64,000 nt of DNA from Podarcis raffonei (GCF_027172205.1 NC_070604.1:63629023-63693022); one strand, 5' to 3'; numbered from the stretch's first letter, positions 41,167-54,200 are shown. Numbers and translations are program-made. Notes: a model not told the origin generated them from the sequence alone.

Positions 41167-44100
41167 GTGACCAGCGTTTATGGTTGTTGTTTTTAATGAC
41201 TGGAAGGTGACTTTCCGCTTAATCCTTGATCACGTCCAGTAAATGGAAGGGGAAGAGATTTGCACACATGCATACACACATTCCTGAGCGGAGTCCTAAA
41301 CACAAATTGCTTGACTAAATATGTGATCGAGTGGGCGACACCTAAGCAGGGGTTCATTACGTATGAGAGTTCCCTATTGCAGCTGGAAATATCACTGTTG
41401 CCAAAAAGTCTAAATTTTGGGTTCAGCAAGACTTCACTGGAAGATGCAAGAACTAATGCAAGTATCCCAGGGAAAATAACATGAAAACATCCAACAGGCA
41501 TAATTTAATATAGCATTGCCCCCTCCCCTGGGTATTATCCTAAGCCCCTCTGTTGACTCCACATTTTGTCTATGTATTGACATATGTAGTAGGTGGATGT
41601 AAAGGGTTTTTTATGCACAAGGAGTGCTTTGAAAGCAAAGTTATGAGGTACTGTGGTTGAGTAATGCAACAGTGTAAATGAGTTTGATTAACCTATTATT
41701 ATTTTTGAAAATACCTTCAGATTGCTATTTAAATCTATGTAATTGATTAAGGAAAACCTTGCATTACTGAGAGAACCTGAAGTTTGAACTCTGTTAACAT
41801 GGCTACATACTGCAGTCATTTCTGAAGATTTAAATGTTAGGAAATTGTTCATTTTATTCCAAAAAATATGTCTTGAACACCATGCATTTTTTCTTGGTAA
41901 AAATAAATATTTACAAATACATCTTTAAAATGTTAAATGTTGCAGGTTTAAAAGTTCTTAACATGTTTAATCATCAGTGGCTGCAGGAAATATATGTGTT
42001 CAGAAACAAATTTTAATGCTGAGCTCTTCTAGGACAAAAGATTGTAGAAGTGAACTTCGGCTTATAATCCTTCTAACTGTGTGGTCTTCAGCCTTTGAAG
42101 GTGGAAAACAGTGGGCTAGGAAAACAAGGAGGGAGAAATGCATGCTAAGGTGTTGTGAAAGGAAAGCTAGCACTTACACACAGATACCCAGCCAGATATT
42201 TGGTTCCTGTTCTCAAGTGGATCATCCGATTGAGTATTGCAACATTGGTGCTCAATTCCCACAAAGACTTACTTATGGCCAAAGTAAACAGCAAGCTCAT
42301 GTAACATTTCTCCCAACTTTTTTTAAAAAAGAAAATCTGCTGGGGTTGGGGAGGGGAAGACCGCTGGGGTGAAGAACAACGTAACCCTCTTCCCTCTGCA
42401 AGGGCCTTGCTATGTATTTAAAAGATCTGAGAGCACAATGCAGTAGCTCCCCACCCTCTCTATTCATGAGAAATGGGGTCGTGTGGTGATGGTGGTGGGG
42501 GGAGCTGAGTGTTCAGAAATATTCAGCTGGCACCTGCTCTTGTTTTTTAGATGCTTTCATGGGATTTTCCAAATTACCATGTTGCTTCTGCTATTTCTTT
42601 TACTGGGCCGTGTGGCTGGATGAATTTTAAGTTTTTATTTGATCATTGTTAGTGGTTTTATAAACCGCCTCTAAGACTCAGTCACAAAAAGGCAGAGTGC
42701 CTATACTTCAAACAAATTTTAGACCAGGGTTCAAATCCCCACTCACCCCATGAAGCTCACTGGGTGACCTTGGTTCAGTCACCGCCTCTCGGCCTAACCT
42801 CCCTCACAGGACTGTTGTGGGAAGTAATTAAGGAGCAGGGAAAGCCTTAGGAAAAAATGTGGGATATAAATAAGTAAATATTCTCCAGGATTTGTCATTG
42901 GTCCCCTTAAGACGTACCAGGAGGATAACTGTTGCATTAAGGGACCCCCAACTGTTAAGGGGCAGCTGGGTCTCCTCCAGGCTCCCTGATTACTGCTTCC
43001 CTTTTTCTTCAAACCATTGATTGCCATGCAAAACTTCCAGTGGCAACCCAAACAGTTAAGCAGATTGTGGTCTTCCAACAAGATGGATGAAGAAAAAACT
43101 CTGTGGCACATTTATTCCTCCTCCTCCTGCCCAAATACACTTAAGGACTGAACCTGGCCATACCATGTGATGCTGCAACAGAAACACCTTCAAATACTTA
43201 CAAAGTTCTTCAGCAGCTGTGCTGGTGGACCCAGTGCTTTCCTTTATAGTGCTGGGGGTGAAGCAGTTGCAGTTACTGTTGCCGCCACCATCTTCCTTAT
43301 TTCTCAATGCTGCTAAGCTCTGCGGCATCTCCTGCCCCCAAATATACATATCAGGAGTGAGGCCCTGATTCACTGAGAATAACAAAGTTATTTTATTTAT
43401 TTACTACTCTTTATGTACCATAGTTCCTGCAAGGTGGCAAACATAGTTTTCCCACTGCCCATTTCACCCTCACAACCACCCTGGGACCAGACAATACATT
43501 TTTAAAAAGAGAGGACCTGGGACACTCAAAGATGACTTGTTTACCTGGGATTAACAGTGCCTGGGGTTAGTGGTAATTTCCCCACTCAAAAATTGTCTTC
43601 TACAAGCTGCTTTTCCATCATGGAGAACAGTGAGCTTTCACTATTTAGTCGGAAAAACAGCAGGAAGGCCATTTTGAAAGGGAAACTGACCAGAGGAGAA
43701 AAAGTTAATCAGTTCCTCCTCCCCCCCCCATTCAATTGCTCTGGGTGGCAACCTCCTATTACTACTATTCATGAAAATAAAAGCAGTAGCAGTATATAGA
43801 GTCTACTTTGGCCCTAAGCTCTTGATCTGAAGGAGTGTGTATGGGATCAGTTTGCAGAATAGCAATGGGTAAATGACTAGTGAGATAAAATCGAGGAAAG
43901 AGATTGGTTTTGTGTGTTTTTGTAACAATTCACAGCCCTTATCACAATACACATTGTGATAGGCATTTCCTCTGTCTAGAGCAGGGGTAGTCAACCTTTT
44001 TATACCTACCACCCACTAATGCATCTTTCTTGATGGTAAAATTTCCTTACCGCCCACCAGTGCTCGATGGAAGGAGGATTCAGCTTGTGCCGTAGAACCC

Positions 44101-46362
44101 CCTACCGCCCACCTAGTATCCTGAAACGCCCACTAGGTAGGGACCAGGTTGACAACCCTGGTCTAGAGATAGGGAACACACTTTCATTTACTCATTTTTA
44201 GTTGTGGTTCCTACTTTTAAAGAGTTCAATATCTATGCAGAGTTTATTGTATGAAAATTACCAGGTAACAAGTCTTGATTTTTGTTTTTCCCCCCCTTAA
44301 GGCTTCTGATTATGAAATTCGACAGTATGAACCAGCCAAATGGGTTTGCACATCTGTTAAAACTGTGGACTGGGATTCAGCTATCAATACTGGTTTTACT
44401 AAGCTCTTTAATTATATTAAGGGCAAGAATGAAAAAGGTAAGGTGTGTTTTGCTCTACTTGTGTTTCCCTTGAAATCAGCTTCCCTTTGGCGGGAGACAA
44501 ACACTAAGCACACATTCTTCCTCTTCTTCTTGAAAATATACCTCAGGTGTGTCTTTTTCGTGGGGAAATGTGAGAAATAGTAAAGGAGAGAATCCAAATT
44601 TCTAACTAAAAACCCAACATCCCAAAGGAATTTTAGTGTTGGAAAGCACAGGTGATGTCATCTAGTTCAGCCTTTTTTTAGGTTGAGGTCCTGATCACTC
44701 TGGTGTGGATGAGAGATGCTCTTGCTTCCTTCATACCCCCTACAATCTTAGCAATCTATTCCTGTTTTATTCCATCCTTTCTTTTGTAATGTTTTGATAA
44801 TGTGTTAAGTGTAGCTAGTAATATCTTGCCTCTTGCAGGAGTAAAGATAGACATGACAGCTCCAGTGACATGCTATGTGCAGCCAGGCGCTGGCCCGTTC
44901 TGTGAGTCCACAACAACCGTCTCTTTTTACGTGCCACCTCAACACCAGGCAAATCCACCTAAGCCATCAGAGGCAGATGTCTTCATTGAAACGAGGCCAG
45001 CAATTACTGTGTTTGTCAGGTAAGCATGTGTGTCTATAACCTGCACCAGATGTGGAGAACTACAGCTTCCACTTTCCCTAGCCATTGGCCATGCTGGCTG
45101 AACTGTAACTCCCATCAACCCCAAGACTATCTCCGTGTAGCCAACACCATTTTTGTAATTTATCTTGGAAAATGTCTGCTAACTTTGACTGCCACCTTGT
45201 GGTAACTGTATTGTGTCAAGGTTTTATGTGTTTCATGAAGGTGCAGATATGGGAGGTGGAAGAAACTGGGAAGAAAAACTGCTGAAATTAGAAGTTTAAT
45301 AAACCTTCTTGGATGCTTTAATGGGGAAGATGAGCCATTTTCTCCACTAATATTTTTGCTACAGTTCTTACTGCTTTGTGGAGCTGTAAAAATCCAAACT
45401 GCTCTTCAGGCGAGCCACACAGTCCTGGTGAAATGTATTTGTGTAAACAAGAGCTTTCTCCAGTGCCTTCTCATTTCTTCTTTCCCTTAAAAGTGAGCTC
45501 AAAACTGGGGCCTGCATGTTCTTGCTCACATATATAGTGGCTGTGACATTAAAAGCTGTTTTATATATACATACATATATCTATGAATGAATGAACTGGT
45601 GCCTTCATGTTGGTGCTCCATCCTGGCCCAGGTTGCAAAAGAACTGCAGTGATTTTTTTTGAGACACTAGTTATTAAAATCATAACCCGCTGTGTAGACA
45701 GCTTCCATGTAGCTACGCTGGTTCACACAAACATTGTGTCCAAGAAATTACTGCCCAAACTCAAGCTCAGTGGCATTGTCACAGGATCTAGCCATGCATG
45801 TGAAGTGGCTTGTAGAGTTTCCCATGTTCCCACAATGCAGGCCATATAAGTTACTGCTGTCCCTGCCTGTAGAAGGAGATTGAGCAGTTGCCACACAGCA
45901 GCTTTCAAAATGTATAGACGAGAATGTTGCAGAGCAAGAATCTTTGAATCCCTCTGCAATGAAATGGAAAGGGTTCTTGTTTCCTCAACATAAATTTAGT
46001 TACATATAAATGAAATCACTGATTTGGACCATCGTAGGTAGAAAAATTTACTAATACTGGTTTATGAGTGTTGATTCCATGTGGCTTGCCTACATTTGTC
46101 TATCACGTACACAGGTGTTCTACTTAGAACATAAAACAGTAGTCTCAACACATACAGAATACTTTGTTTTTTTGTTCTCAACAGATCTTTTGGAGGATTT
46201 GCCAATGCTAAAAAGAACCAGGATGAAATACTGGCACTTGCTGAAAGTCTGAAGCGGGATGGAAAAACTTTTCAAGAAAAGGTCTATTATACTGCTGGCT
46301 ATGATAGTCCATTTAAATTGCTGAACAGACACAATGAAGTTTGGCTTATCAGGAAAAGCTAA
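41092..46362 (+). CDS. HEBP2: HEBP2, SOUL-family heme/tetrapyrrole-binding protein, complete
   Basis: Four coding exons: 41092-41166, 44302-44437, 44839-45019 and 46185-46362. Junction phases agree, giving 189 residues plus TAA. The SOUL domain covers about residues 27-187. Seen are SDYEIRQYEPAKWVCTSV, WDSAINTGFTKLFNYIKGKN, KIDMTAPVTCYVQPGAGPF, EADVFIETRPAITVFVRSFG, KVYYTAGYDSPFKLLNRHNE and VWLIRKS. In mammals HEBP2 is a cytosolic/mitochondrial protein linked to mitochondrial permeability and cell death; heme binding of the family is clearer for HEBP1. The ATG at 41092 is preceded directly by a strong acceptor (ccttttctccacccag), so a non-coding upstream exon is likely. The N-terminus MLKTIKQALFSTGLEMPKW differs from the acidic human HEBP2 N-terminus and looks more like HEBP1. 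Synteny supports HEBP2. Confidence 0.94.
42722..42872 (+). mobile_element. CORE-SINE/MIR-like SINE, plus orientation
   Basis: Box-B-like gggttcaaatccccact is followed by ctgggtgaccttggttcagtc, ctctcggcctaacctccctc and acaggactgttgtggg, and a tail of gggatataaataagtaaa. This is the order of MIR/CORE-SINEs. It lies in HEBP2 intron 1. Confidence 0.65.
43382..43560 (-). mobile_element. CORE-SINE/MIR-like copy, minus orientation
   Basis: Tail ttattttatttatttactac and then ctgcaaggtggcaaacatag, ttcaccctcacaaccaccctg, the reverse of the 42722 copy's second half. It lies in HEBP2 intron 1. Confidence 0.5.
43974..44168. mobile_element. 179-bp hAT-like MITE with exact 8-bp target duplication
   Basis: Element 43982-44160 starts caggggtagtcaaccttt and ends aggttgacaaccctg. 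It is flanked by gtctagag at 43974-43981 and 44161-44168. The interior repeats a cgcccac(c)-type phrase (accgcccaccagtg, accgcccacctag, acgcccactagg). The insertion sits about 130 bp upstream of HEBP2 coding exon 2. Confidence 0.9.
44302..44437 (+). CDS. HEBP2: HEBP2 second coding exon
   Basis: 136 nt, acceptor cccccccttaag, donor gtaagg. Encodes ASDYEIRQYEPAKWVC and on to YIKGKNEK plus the first base of Gly. Confidence 0.93.
44839..45019 (+). CDS. HEBP2: HEBP2 third coding exon
   Basis: 181 nt, acceptor cctcttgcag, donor gtaagc. Encodes VKIDMTAPVTCYVQP and on to RPAITVFV, ending with two bases of Arg. The MTAPV motif is a SOUL-family hallmark. Confidence 0.94.
45045..45125. mobile_element. 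Hairpin MITE fragment
   Basis: Reads ccagatgtggagaactacag, ggccatgctggctgaactg and taactcccatcaacccc, part of the actcccatcatccc family. Located just after HEBP2 exon 3. Confidence 0.5.
46185..46362 (+). CDS. HEBP2: HEBP2 terminal coding exon and stop codon
   Basis: 178 nt, acceptor gttctcaacag, stop TAA at 46360-46362. Encodes SFGGFANAKKNQDEILALAE and on to KVYYTAGYDSP and VWLIRKS. Confidence 0.94.
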
Positions 46363-46509
46363 AACCTCAACAATTCAGATTATAGCCTTAATAACCATAA
46401 GTGTCCTTAACTAAATATATTTCCTAATATTTTCCTACTTAGCCCATTGCCTTAATATCTATCAGTGCCAATATAATACTTGTTTCGCAATGTTTATATA
46501 TAACTATAT

Positions 46510-46515
46510 AATAAA
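46510..46515 (+). terminator. Candidate HEBP2 poly(A) signal AATAAA
   Basis: First AATAAA after the HEBP2 stop, 148 bases downstream, in AT-rich context (atataataaaacttcc) followed by a GT-containing stretch. Confidence 0.5.
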
Positions 46516-46804
46516 ACTTCCAAGTGGTTTACAAAAATGTAAGATGGCTGTATAGGTTGCCATAGTGTGGCTGCATGTGCAGCCATGCATCAGAGTGAAC
46601 ATGTGACCAAACTGTCTCTTTCTGCAGGCAATTTCTCTGTCCTTATAGCTGGCTCAACTCCACTGATGTCAGTATGGGAACATGATAGCTTCTAAACTGC
46701 TATGCAGATTCCATACTCCTAAGGCATGGGTAGGAAACAAGACATAAGCAGTTCTCAGTTGATTAGGGTGGTGGAAGGTAGGAATGCACAGATCTCTGAT
46801 TTTA

Positions 46805-46906
46805 ACTAACGCATGTTGGGCACAAGATTCCTGCATTGCAGAGAATTGGACTCGATTACCCTCGTAGTCCCTTCAGTCTCTCCAATTCTGTGATTATATG
46901 TTCCTT
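46805..46906 (+). mobile_element. CR1 LINE 3' end
   Basis: Contains attcctgcattgcagagaat, tggactcgattaccctcgta and gtcccttcagtc, and ends ccaattctgtgattatatg. This is the characteristic CR1 3' end with its ATTCTRTGAT-type terminal repeat. Confidence 0.75.
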
Positions 46907-49900
46907 TTTACTGCAGCCTTTTAAAAACAGTAGTTAAAGGGTCCATTTCAAAAGGAAGGAAGCCAGGCCTCTTCAGATGTCCTGTAATACAGTTATGGTC
47001 TCAATGGCCTAATTACTAGGGCATTAAGGACCTCCATTGTTGCCCCTTCAGTAATCAGATTCTGGGGTAGAAAACTGATGCTTTAATGGGGAAAAGGGGC
47101 TTACTGTAACCTTTGTAATATTTTAAATAATATTTTGTAATATTTTTATCCATATTCTCAAAGTTACAGGAATCATTTAAAACCTTTACCATTTTGATAT
47201 CTAAACTGAGACTAATTTAGATCACGCTGACATTAGTTTTAAGTTTTTGCCTTTGGGCACTTGAAAGGAGGGGGAAATGGCCCTCCAACCAAGTATGTGC
47301 CTGCCTTAATGTTCCTTCTCACATTATAGATACATCAAGAGATCTTTCATAGAAACCACAGTGAAGATGCAGCGTAGGTCAGCTGGAGGGTGGTGCTGGA
47401 ATAGCCACTTACATGGGCATATTTTCATGGGGAAGACAACATGTGGTGCCCATTCTCCAATACTTTATATTAAATGGACAAACTGTGTAATTTTCAGCAC
47501 ATTGAAATACTCAGTTATTAGGCTTTTGAGGGCTTTCCGCCTTTGGAATTTTGTAAGTTGCTATATAATAATTTTTAAGTTGTATAAAGTGTGATTTTTG
47601 TAAAACCAAAATGTTAAATCAAATAATTGACACTGAAAACTACCGATGCTGATGTTGCCAAACTGTAGTGCTGCTCCTGGCAAATAGATCACACACGTGA
47701 AGACGTATCAAAAATAATAAGAAGGGGTAGTGTTTACTTGCACATTTAAGTTTTAAGCTCTGAAATGTCACTAGCCAGAAAAGCCTTGTGTTTGTACTGA
47801 ACACATAGATGAGCTTGAAAGTGGACTTGAAACCATTTGATAGGCTGTCAATCTTTAGAAAGATATAGCATCTATGGGAACGTGTGAATTAACAGGAAAG
47901 GCTGAATGTTGTTACTTTCCTATACACTTAGCTTAAAAAAATTTTTTTGCCAGTTAATGTATCTGCTAATGTGAGATGCTAATAGTCTGTGCAATCTATT
48001 TACACCAGCAGCTGTGACAGATGAATGGAAAACACAATGGATGTTTTCTTAGCACCTGCTCTAACAGAAACCAGCAGCTTTGTTCAGCTGCAGAGAGAAG
48101 CTGCCTATTTCAGTGGTAATAATATAAATAATGTGTCCTATTGTCGCCAATAAAATTTGTCATTAATAAATACAACTAATTTTTTAAAAATAGTTTCCTT
48201 TGTTCTGAGGATATCATAATGGTGTATTTTTCCAGCATTCATAAACATGAGGCTTTGGGAAGCAAAAGTGTTCATTTATCAGTTCCCCCCTTACTTTGTA
48301 ACAATTTACATGTTTTAGAACATATAGGACACAACATGAGTTGGAGGAAAGAAGAGGGGCGACTGTGTAGTTCCCTGAAAACAACCATTAGACACTCTTA
48401 GGGCTGGATTCAACAAATGCAACACACTAGCAAAAGCCCCTGCTAGCTCAATGGGGTCTTCCTCATTCCCCCATGCCTCCTCCAGTCCACTCTGGAGGAT
48501 CAGCAGAACCCCCAGAAGAGTATATGGGGTGCAAAGATGGGGGCAGGATCTTCCTGTTTGGCAAACAGAAATGCTTGTGTTGATGGAACGATGAGAAGAG
48601 TATGATGTTGAATTCCTCCCTGAGCAAGGAGAGCAGAAAAAACGTATTGCTGTGCAGCTTAGGAAGCAGAGGCTCAGTCATGGAACTATATAGGGCATAG
48701 TCCAATAAATCTAATAGCTGTGATCCAGTGGCCTCAGTTTACACACAGGGAGATACCATTCCTTTTTGAGAGAGTCTAACTTTTGGCACACCTAATGGGA
48801 AATCACCATATTTGCACAAAGAGCTTCTCTTGAATAGAAAACTGTGTTAGGGGCTTTGGATTTTGACCAGCAGGCTCAATCCCATCTATGCCTCCTTGTG
48901 GTTGATCAATTCTTACCCCCTTTAGTAAGACCATAAGCATGTGTTCAGACCTACCTATTCCTCGTGTTCAAGCCTGCCACAAACCCTTGCTCTGCCAGGC
49001 TAGCGTTCAGTATAACAGCACCCCCAGATTTTCAAGTCTTGCATTATTAAGTCTAGCCACAAGATGACAAATGGCAGCCTTGTTTATTGACGCAGTCACA
49101 GGATTGTCCCCATCCCCTTCTCGAGTTGAGTGAAGGCCACTAAAATTTATAGAACTAACAAATAACAGAGATAGAGAGAAAAAGAGCCAAGTGTTTTTCA
49201 TCAAAATAAATTATCTACATAGAGGAGGGTTGTTTTTTTTCTTTAAAAAAATGTAAAAATGTAAAAAGTCCAACACTGGTAGGGCAAAGGCTACCTCAAG
49301 AACTTGTATTATGTACAAACATTATAAAAACAGAAGACTAGCAACTTATTCAAAATTCATTTTCCAAAAAAACCCAACAATCCTGTGATCAAAATCACAG
49401 CTGATATTTTAGCTATCAGTTATATTCTTTACAAATAAGAAAGTTATATATATATATATCTATATATTTAAACACACTGGTAAAGACTCAATAAAATTAA
49501 GCAAAGTCTCCTAAATTGTTAAGTTTATTTTCCCATATCAAGGAGATGCTGACTGTAGACAAAAAAGTAAAACTAATTGTAGTGTATTCTTTGGTAACCA
49601 AAAGTTAGCAAGTGTTTCAATATTCCAAGTGATATGTTGCTTAAAACTTTCCCATTTTGACAAATATAAGAAAAACTGGTAATTCCCAGTTTAATCGAAA
49701 AGAAAAGGGTACCATTTGCAGTTATATACTATAAGCTCTCAAATCGAGAAGTTAATGGCCATTTGCTTATTATTATTATTATTATGCCTCACCCCATCCC
49801 AGATTTACCTACATCTTCTTTACAAATCGGCAGCCATTTATTTTAGGTCTTCTATAGGACATCATAACTTCCATTCAAAGAAACAAATTCACCTATGAGG

Positions 49901-50608
49901 TTTTTTTCTTAAGAACCCAATAGATGGACTGTAATATACCCACACAGCAGCCACTTCTGTATTACAATAGTGCTTCTTTCCTATTGCGTTTTTTAAAAAA
50001 CAGTAATTCAGAATCTGGTCAGCCTGTTTGTTATGCTATCATGACATGGTTAGACCAGCAGAGGACCCCCTGCACAAACTAGAAGAAACAGTCAGACAAC
50101 AGCCAACACAGCTAACTACTAGGCCACATATTCTATCGTTCCCTGCTCAAAAGAGATTACTAGGTTTCATAAATATAACACTTTGAAAGCTGCTGCCACC
50201 CTGTACCACAGAAGCTCCCCATTTTCTCTGTAGGCTTACTTTAATTTTCTACACTCTTAAAAAAAACAAAACACACACAACCCAGAATCTGAAAATATTA
50301 GTTTCTGGTTTTTTTCTAAAGGATTTTAATGCTTTAATGGACTGATCTGACTTAGTTCCATTTAAACTAAAAGTCACATCCATTTAAACTAAAAATCGCA
50401 TCCCATCGAGCCACATAGAGGTATCAGTACTGTAGCATCAATTACTACATTCTAAATACTTGGCGAAGTAAATTGTACTGATTAGGGCTTCCTGCTAAGT
50501 CTGGATCATTTTGTATACCTTATGAAACCTGTGACATCATAGTGCCTTCTTAATCCTCACCCTTTTTTTCAGTTGTTGGCATACATATTTCATTAAAATA
50601 ATTTTGTA

Positions 50609-51260
50609 TCAACCAGTTATCAAGTCTGGGCGAGTTGTACTGTTCTCACTGGAGCCCACATCTTCATTAATGTCCATTTCATCACTGTCAAACACATCAA
50701 ATTGTTCCTCATCTAAAGACCTACAAGTTCTGCTTTCTGCAGGTTCAAATGGTTCCACATCTCCCTCGCTGATAACAGTCATAGGGCTACTCTGGATCCT
50801 GTTTCGAACATTGTATTTGCTACTTGCAGCAGATGGTGGGGTTCGAGACCTGCCGTACCTGGCGCTGGAAAAGGACAGACTTCTTGGCATCAGGCCTTCG
50901 CTCTTGGCCCATTCTTCCTGGGCCCGTCTGCTCTTGGTAGGAGAACAACTTGTGCTACTGTCAGTGGGCTCCCAGGAAGAATCTGCCTTGGCTCTTTGAA
51001 ACCTTGGGTCTGTGTTTTTTAGCATCTCTGCTGCTGACATGCGAGAACTGGTATCTGAACGGCTCCCTTTTTTAAGCAGTAGTGCCTTGAAGTTGTCATT
51101 GCTGGTGCTACTTTTGCGAATATTTCTTTGAATTGATCCTGCCTGTTTAAGGGAAGCCAGATTTGGAGAAGCACCAGTGGGTGTAACCGGGGGTGATGGC
51201 GAATGATTTCGAGTATGATCATCCTCAGAGTCTTTGCGGCCAAGGACTTTCCTTTTGGAT
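50609..51260 (-). CDS. NHSL1: NHSL1 terminal coding exon and stop codon
   Basis: 652 nt; acceptor on the minus strand is cgttaaaatcatag, next to 51260. Reads SKRKVLGRKDSEDDHTRNHS, PSPPVTPTGASPNL, SMSAAEMLKNTDPRF-like conserved text, KSRRAQEEWAKSEGLMPRSL and an acidic end near FDVFDSDEMDINEDVGSSEN. The stop lies at 50609-50611. Confidence 0.93.
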
Positions 51261-54200
51261 CTATGATTTTAACGTAGAAGAAAAACATAAAATCAGTATT
51301 AGCCTCTCACTTCAATGCTTTTCCTATTTCACATATGAATATTGTAACAAGCAAGCAGATGAATATAAACTATTACAGAAATTAGTAGGAAGATACTGGA
51401 AACAGGAATGGTGACATTCTGATAACAGGAGTCTTGTTCTGAACTGTATTCTCCAGTACAGAACTGAATTAATCCAATTTACTTGCAAGTTACAATATTT
51501 CTTTTCTCATTAATATTTTGCAAAGCAAATATTTGAATCTTGCTAAATTGTATTTTCTTAATTAAAACAGCTTTCCAATATAGTAGCGTCCTCCAAATAT
51601 TCTAGCTACACTTGTCAAGGTGTTCCAAATGAAATTGCCAAAGGGCGTGAAATTAATGAAGCCTAAATGAAATCCACATGCTCTGTGGGGAGCTAGGAAC
51701 ATAAGAAGCATTTTACTGTATCAAAAGTAATTAGCACATAGGACATACTCTAAAGCTTCATCTAAAAGCAGTTGCATTGACCTGCAAAGAAGGGAAAGGA
51801 CATCCCTTAAAAACAACAAATTAATTTGTATACAGGGGAAATCAGAAAGTGTATAGGATAAAACAAGGAGCTGGTAAGTGATTAACAAAGATGGTAAAGT
51901 ACATGTAGTATTCCTTTCAAGTTAACACCAATCATATATTAATGCCGTCCAAACACTCCAACACATTTAAAAATGGTACTGATAACAAAATAATATCACT
52001 TTTGAAGAAAGCCTTATGTAGATTCACAGTTTAGAAGAAAAGACTGAGAAGTATGTTCACTTGTCAGTCTCTAGGAAGAAACCTCAACCCAAGAGTCTTG
52101 GACTATTGTGTGCCCCTTTGCCTATCCAGAGGGAGAACATAAATGGGCTGGGCTGTTCTATATTTATTTAAATGCTATATATATAATTGACTATGAAGTT
52201 TTTTTAAAGGGGGGTTGCAGAGATACTGCATACAAACAAATATTGGAAAGTGGATAAACACTTTCCTGGGTTAAAATAAACATGCCTAAACTATTTGATG
52301 ATGCACATAGACATGCGTGCCTATACTGAAAATGAGTTTCCAGTAAAGTCTAGCATAAAAAGATAAAGGGACCCCCTGACCATTAGGTCCAGTCGTGACC
52401 GACTCTGGGGTTGCGGCGCTCATCTCGCTTTATTGGCCGAGGGAGCTGGCGTACAGCTTCCGGGTGATGTGGCCAGCATGACAAAGCCTCTTCTGGTGAA
52501 TCAGAGCAGCACACGGAAACACCGTTTACCTTCCCGCCGGAGCGGTACCTATTTATCTACTTGCACCTTGACATGCTTTCGAACTGCTAGGTTCGAAGAG
52601 CAGGGACCGAGCAACGGGAGCTCACCCCGTCACGGGGATTCAAACCACCAACCTTCTGATCAGCAAGTCCTAGGCTCTGTGGTTTAACCCACAGCGCCAC
52701 CAGCATAGCAGTAGCCAAAATGCCCTCCAGATGTTGGAATCCAATTCCCATTATCCCTTATAATTGGCCATGTTGGATGGGGGATGCTATGTTCATTACC
52801 CCTGGTTGGGGTACCGATAAAATCATTTTCAAACTGAAAATGGCCAAGCCAAAGCTGGGATTTCAAGAAAAATTAGGGGAAGGGAAGGACCACCTTCTCC
52901 ATGTTTATTTCAGTTCACTGAGAATGAGATCAACTTGTTGGTTTAAGATCACAAAAGGACCACAGGTCAGTGGTAGAGCACTGGCTTTGCATGCAAAAGG
53001 TTCCAGGTGCAAATCTTGGCATCTCCAGCTAAGCCTGAGAAGGACTCCTTACTGGAATCCTGGAGAGCCACTGCCAGAGTAGACAACAAATATCTGACTC
53101 TGTGTGAAGCGGCTTCCTATGTTCCTAAAACGCAGAAGAAAAATGAGAGCTATACGAATGTGGACTAGCAGATAAATTTGAAAATTTTGGGGTCAGCAGA
53201 TGAAAGATATATAGTACTATGTAACTAGTAAAAACATGTTTTCAGGACTTATTCTTATGTACATTTCACACAAAATACACAGTTTGTATAATTGTGCAAT
53301 ACAGACCAAGCCCCTTGCGAAAAACAAAGAACACCATCCATAGAAAATTAGATGTCCTTAAAGACAATTGAAAACTATGGGACATAACTACATTATAAAA
53401 TTATGCCCACGTTATTTTATTCTATGATTCTCTCCAGTCATAATTGGAAGTTGCATACGACATTAACAGCTGAAGTTTGCACTGTGACACACAACAGCAT
53501 GAAAAGTAAACGCCAGCTTGTGGTGTTATCAGTTAATGTATGTCGGTATCCATGGGATGAATCCTCACTCAGTATCTAATTTGAAAGTGGCTGTGCAATC
53601 ACATCTCAGGTGTTTCCAGAGGATGTTTGCCAGTTTTGTAGTCAACATGCTCAGGACTTATTTGTTCTCTTACAAGGAAGACTGGGGAGGAAGGTGAGAG
53701 AAGAATGTAAACACTCTTCCCCTACTCACAAATGCAATCTGTGTCTCACATATACACACTGCTCTTTTCCCACACAAAGATGAATGGTTCTCTTGAATCC
53801 AAGAGTTATTTAGGTATACCCATGGACTTGCCATGTGTGGTGGGAATTGTTATTTTTCTCTAAATATAGCAAACTCCTGTGCCATATTGCAATTCACTTC
53901 CTTTCAGTGCCTTTTGGAACTAGTTGAGTGGTGTCTTCAGTCTTGGTCTATATATGTTTAGTAATGGGAAATATGTAGGGTAGTGGGAAACACGTTACTC
54001 TAAAATGCACAATTGTTTGCCATGAAAGGATATCATCCTAGAAGCAAAACTTTTCTACCCTGCAATATTTAACACTACACTATATAAACTGTACAATATA
54101 TAAACATGACCCAAAGTTCCCAACACAGAGCATTCCCAACCTATACTCACATAACATAATGAGAACATATTTGTGCCACTTTCAATTACACTCCCCAAAG

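Larger units (their letters stand above)
46363..50608. other. Convergent HEBP2 and NHSL1 3' flanks
   Basis: No coding exon. Plus-strand AATAAA at 46510-46515 gives a short HEBP2 3'UTR of about 150 bp. Another at 48149-48154 could serve a longer form. On the minus strand, AATAAA (TTTATT on plus) occurs at 49837-49842, 49524-49529 and 49083-49088; the last gives an NHSL1 3'UTR of about 1.5 kb and is followed by a GT-rich stretch. A CR1 tail lies at 46805-46906. Which signals are used cannot be told from sequence. Confidence 0.45.
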
